Assembly (NCBI GenBank): GCA_021234155.1
Contig: JAJEKV010000065.1
Span: 60,001 to 124,000 of the forward strand
DNA from: Isoetes taiwanensis
Lineage: Eukaryota > Streptophyta > Lycopodiopsida > Isoetales > Isoetaceae
DNA: 64,000 bases
Direction of reading: 5' to 3'
The position numbers and the translations under genes are program-made. Under the pieces are notes generated by a model. It saw only the letters and a program-made list of their open reading frames with translations, had not been told where the DNA came from and searched no databases. Positions 61,560 to 64,000 of this stretch are shown here, one piece after another; the stretch's first letter is position 1, and the number at the start of each line of letters is the position of its first letter.

Positions 61560-62634
61560 TCAAGGATATTCCTTGCGGATGCGACGCGCCAAGTATATAT
61601 CCTTGGGCATCAAAGTCACCCTCTTCGCGTGGATCGCAAGCAGAGTTCCCTTCCTCAAACAACTGGGTGAGCTCGGCCTCGCCGCTACTTGCAACACCGA
61701 AGTTGTGAGCGACGTCACTCAGAAGTGGGATTTAACTCGCCATCACCTCCCCGCATGAGTCGCTCAAAAGGTGCCTTCCTAATCAGGAGATTAGTGCACC
61801 GTTGAAAGTGTTTAATCTCCGGGAAGACGGGAGTGTATGCGAATTAGGCCCATGGTGGACCTTCCCCCTTCGCGGTGGCGGGAGGCTTTGGCTGGTTCTT
61901 TGGCGGTAGGCCTCCCTCCGCGATCTTATTTGGATGTTTTGCCGGCAGTACCAATCATTATACCTCGTCCACCGACGAAGGTATTCTTGGTATGCCTTGA
62001 GGCGGCGCTGGTAGAGACGGTCCTCCTTCAAGGCGAAGGCCCGCTCGCCCCATATACGCTTCTTTACCACCTTAGGTGGCTTAGGCAGGCCACGGGTAAG
62101 GGGTGGTCTTGGGTCCCGCCCCTTCCTCCTGCTCTTCTTCCTCCTGCTCTTCTTCTTCCACGTGCTCCTCCTCCCGCCGGGGAGGCTCCTCTATCACGAC
62201 GGTCGGCGGGACCGTCGTTTCTTCTCTTCGTCCTCAGCTCCGCCCTTGCCGGCTCCTCTCAGCTCCCTCTCTTCCCTCCTGCCCTCTCTTACGGCCACTC
62301 CAACCTTCTCCTTGCCCTTCTTCCTTGGCCCGAAGGTTCCCGGCCCACCTGGCTGGCGGACGCTCTTCCTCTGTTCTTCCGCCGGTTAATGCGGTGGCCC
62401 CGGCGGCGGTAGATTCGGTTGCTTCTTGCGTTCTCGCCGACGAGGGGCTGCTCGACATGCATCGTGATAGGTGCCGCCGCCGGGCCGCTGCTGCTGGTGG
62501 GGAAGCTCCTCTTCCCCCTTCTTGGGCCGTAGGTGTTCCGGGATCTTCTTCACATGGCGTCCCGCTGCTAGGTTCGCCATCGAGAGTGTGGGGCGCTGTC
62601 CTGGCTTCCTGTAGGTTTGCTTGGTTCTTGCCAT
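61560..62634 (-). pseudogene. histone H3 / CENH3-like protein ORF carried by the gypsy element
   Basis: It starts at ATG 62634 with MARTKQTYRKPGQRP, matching the H3 tail at residues 1-6, 8 and 9 (Lys4 and Lys9 kept, Ala7 to Tyr, Ser10 to Pro). A charged, Pro-, Arg- and Glu-rich linker of about 250 codons follows, with frame breaks. The histone fold is read as EIKHFQRCTNLLIRK then APFERLMR (61819-61751), [12 protein letters not shown] (up to about 61645), and [14 protein letters not shown] then YLARRIRK, with a stop at 61560, just where H3 ends. Canonical H3 reads EIRKYQKSTELLIRK and [17 protein letters not shown]-x-x-TNLLI and RVTLM instead match plant CENH3. Two one-base insertions (near 61750 and 61642) and one TAA break the fold region. 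It is sense to gag-pol and lies about 560 bp inside the primer site. Confidence 0.85.
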
Positions 62635-63195
62635 ACTTAACGGTCTAGAAAACGGGTGGGGATAGGCTGGTCAAGAGAGAGAAGGTGGAGGAAAGTTTGG
62701 GAGGAAAAATGAGGTGTCAGAGATATTTAAAGAGGAGGGTCCCTGAGAATATTCTCCTACCATAATTACCCCTATTTATTAGCCTCCCTTATTAATTACA
62801 AGATATTTAGTAATTATTTAATTATTAATGTATATGTTAAATCCGTATCAATTGATATTATACTTGAATTTCGAATTTTTCTAATGGTTCGAAGTGCAAT
62901 TTATGAATTTGCGCCATTTTTCACCTGGGTCTCCGATTGGCATGATTCTTCGACCCATTTTAGGTGAAATTTGATGCAGATGCATAATTTTCACTCCAAA
63001 TTTACTAGAAGGTGCGTTTGACTCACTCAAACCTTCGTCTAACACTTAACCTAAGTCCTGACCCACTACCTAGGAGAAAATTTTTCCCCCATTTTCGCGG
63101 TTCGATGGTGGAAATGTTTATTTCACACCCCTATAGGCCTGTTAGACTACTTCGTGGTTATGGTCAGTGCTAGTTCCTGGTCAACCAAGAACATT
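62635..63195 (-). other. 5' leader of the gypsy element
   Basis: Non-coding AT-rich sequence between the primer site and the H3-like ATG. No other gene seen. Confidence 0.6.
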
Positions 63196-63207
63196 GCTCT
63201 GATACCA
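63196..63207 (-). promoter_or_regulatory. primer binding site for initiator tRNA-Met
   Basis: On the element strand TGGTATCAGAGC lies one base inside the 5' LTR. This is the classic plant complement to the 3' end of initiator tRNA-Met and fixes the element's 5' side and orientation. Confidence 0.92.
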
Positions 63208-63208
63208 T

Positions 63209-64000
63209 TGTGACGCTCCCTGCTAAACATACGCACCCTACCGTACCCTCGGCAGAAATCCCCATCCGGCTCAACAACCGCATGGGCCCTTTCGTCGCCC
63301 AGACGACGAGATGACTCCTAAAAGGGAAGGGAACACTAAGGTGTCTTTGCCGCCTTCCCCCTATGGGCTCCTATAACAATGAAGTTTATAACATGTCGAG
63401 AACTAGCATAAAACATATACAAATACTACCTCGAAGGGCGATTGCATCACACATATACCAATGCAAAGATGATAATCACAAACCATAAAACAGAGAGCTC
63501 CTACCCGGCTCGGACTCATAAGGAGGATGACCGACCGCTAGGCCTCAAGATAGAGCAGACCGAAGTCATGGCAATGGCGAGGGCTGGTATAGAACAATGG
63601 CTAGGGTTGACCACTCCATCCGCCCCTCCCGTGCATACTTTGCAGATGGGCTAGATCAGGCTCTGACAGGACTCTAGCCTTCCGGATACGCAATCCCATG
63701 GCGTCACCCATCGGGACTACTCCAGGTTGCATCTCCCTGGTCCGATGAGGCAGGAAGGGTTGCATCTCCCCTTCCCGGGTCTAGAGGTGCCGCATGCTAG
63801 AGAATCATGGCGACACACAATTCGTACCCGACTGGACCCCCCAAAACGAGAGCCAAGCCAACACTTGCAGCTCTCGAGAGGCAGGGCAACACCATTGCCC
63901 CAAGAGGTGTCGGACCCATGCTCGGCCCACACAAAGTGACCGACCATAAGCCTAGCCCACTATGGGATCCCCCGAAGCCCCCACTCGGCAGGGATCCTCC
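63209..64000 (-). mobile_element. 5' LTR of the gypsy chromovirus (cut by window end)
   Basis: TGTGACGCTCCCTGC onward matches 51803-52600 throughout, with scattered substitutions and indels. About 850 bp of the LTR and the flanking target duplication lie beyond the window. Confidence 0.9.

Larger units (their letters stand above)
51803..64000 (-). mobile_element. Ty3/gypsy chromovirus with extra 5' ORFs (runs past window end)
   Basis: Order on the minus strand: 5' LTR (63209 on, cut by the window), primer site (63196-63207), H3-like ORF (62634-61560), unknown ORF region (60818-59300), gag (59057-58000), protease, reverse transcriptase, RNase H, integrase with chromodomain (54288), polypurine tract and 3' LTR. 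Protease-RT-RNaseH-integrase order plus a C-terminal chromodomain defines a chromovirus. The coding frames are broken many times, so the copy is defective. Assuming equal LTRs it would span about 13 kb, long for this group because of about 4 kb upstream of gag. The flawless PFP and GH25 frames nearby suggest the breaks are real mutations rather than base-calling errors. Confidence 0.9.

Noticed and set aside
61837-62648. Plus-strand ORFs of 191 and 181 codons rich in Pro, Ser and Leu
   Set aside because: They are antisense shadows of the charged linker of the H3-like ORF on the minus strand.
1-64000. tRNA, rRNA, CRISPR arrays or bacterial operons
   Set aside because: None seen. Repeats present are transposon ends, tandem duplications and microsatellites, and the coding signals are eukaryotic.

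Overview
This window is nuclear DNA of a land plant. It is AT-rich, its genes are split by GT-AG introns, and it holds a plant-type PPi-dependent phosphofructokinase alpha gene together with plant P450, GDSL-esterase and STN1 remnants, CACTA-like DNA transposons, LINE tails and a chromodomain Ty3/gypsy element that uses the initiator-methionine tRNA primer site. The secreted GH25 lysozyme and the non-angiosperm-looking PFP-alpha catalytic motif lean towards a seed-free vascular plant (fern or lycophyte). The sequence alone does not fix the species.

Layout: (1) 1-14 kb, minus strand: scattered exons with good splice sites from an unidentified multi-exon gene (at least one exon carries an in-frame stop), then a decayed trihelix/MYB-like gene. 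(2) 14,996-18,776, plus strand: an intact 19-exon PFP-alpha gene (604 codons plus stop). (3) 19.4-21.1 kb: old LTR debris and tandem repeats. (4) 21,251-21,934: an intact, intronless, secreted GH25 muramidase with its own TATA box. (5) 22-29.7 kb: gene-poor DNA with a LINE tail, a broken STN1 (telomere CST complex) copy, a palindrome-bearing dispersed repeat and an inverted-repeat element. (6) 29.7-41.3 kb: a transposon nest. An outer CACTA-like element holds a LINE tail with 30-bp target duplications and an 8.4-kb CACTA-like element that has picked up fragments of a P450, a GDSL esterase and a coiled-coil gene. (7) 41.3-51.8 kb: AT-rich debris, a Tnp1-like ORF, a long TTCC microsatellite and further repeat copies. 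(8) 51,803 to beyond the window end: a roughly 13-kb Ty3/gypsy chromovirus on the minus strand with a 1,642-bp LTR.

The most unusual feature is in the chromovirus. Between its primer binding site and gag it carries, in sense orientation, a decayed ORF (62,634-61,560) encoding a histone H3-type protein. It starts with an H3-like tail (MARTKQT-Y-RK), runs through a very long charged and proline-rich linker, and ends with an H3 histone fold (EIKHFQRCTNLLIRK ... LFEEGN ... [14 protein letters not shown] ... LARRIRK). Several residues resemble centromeric H3 (CENH3). A second unknown ORF region lies between it and gag. The same element encodes a chromodomain in its integrase, so it appears to have coded both a chromatin reader and a histone H3 relative. 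I know of no described plant retrotransposon with this content.
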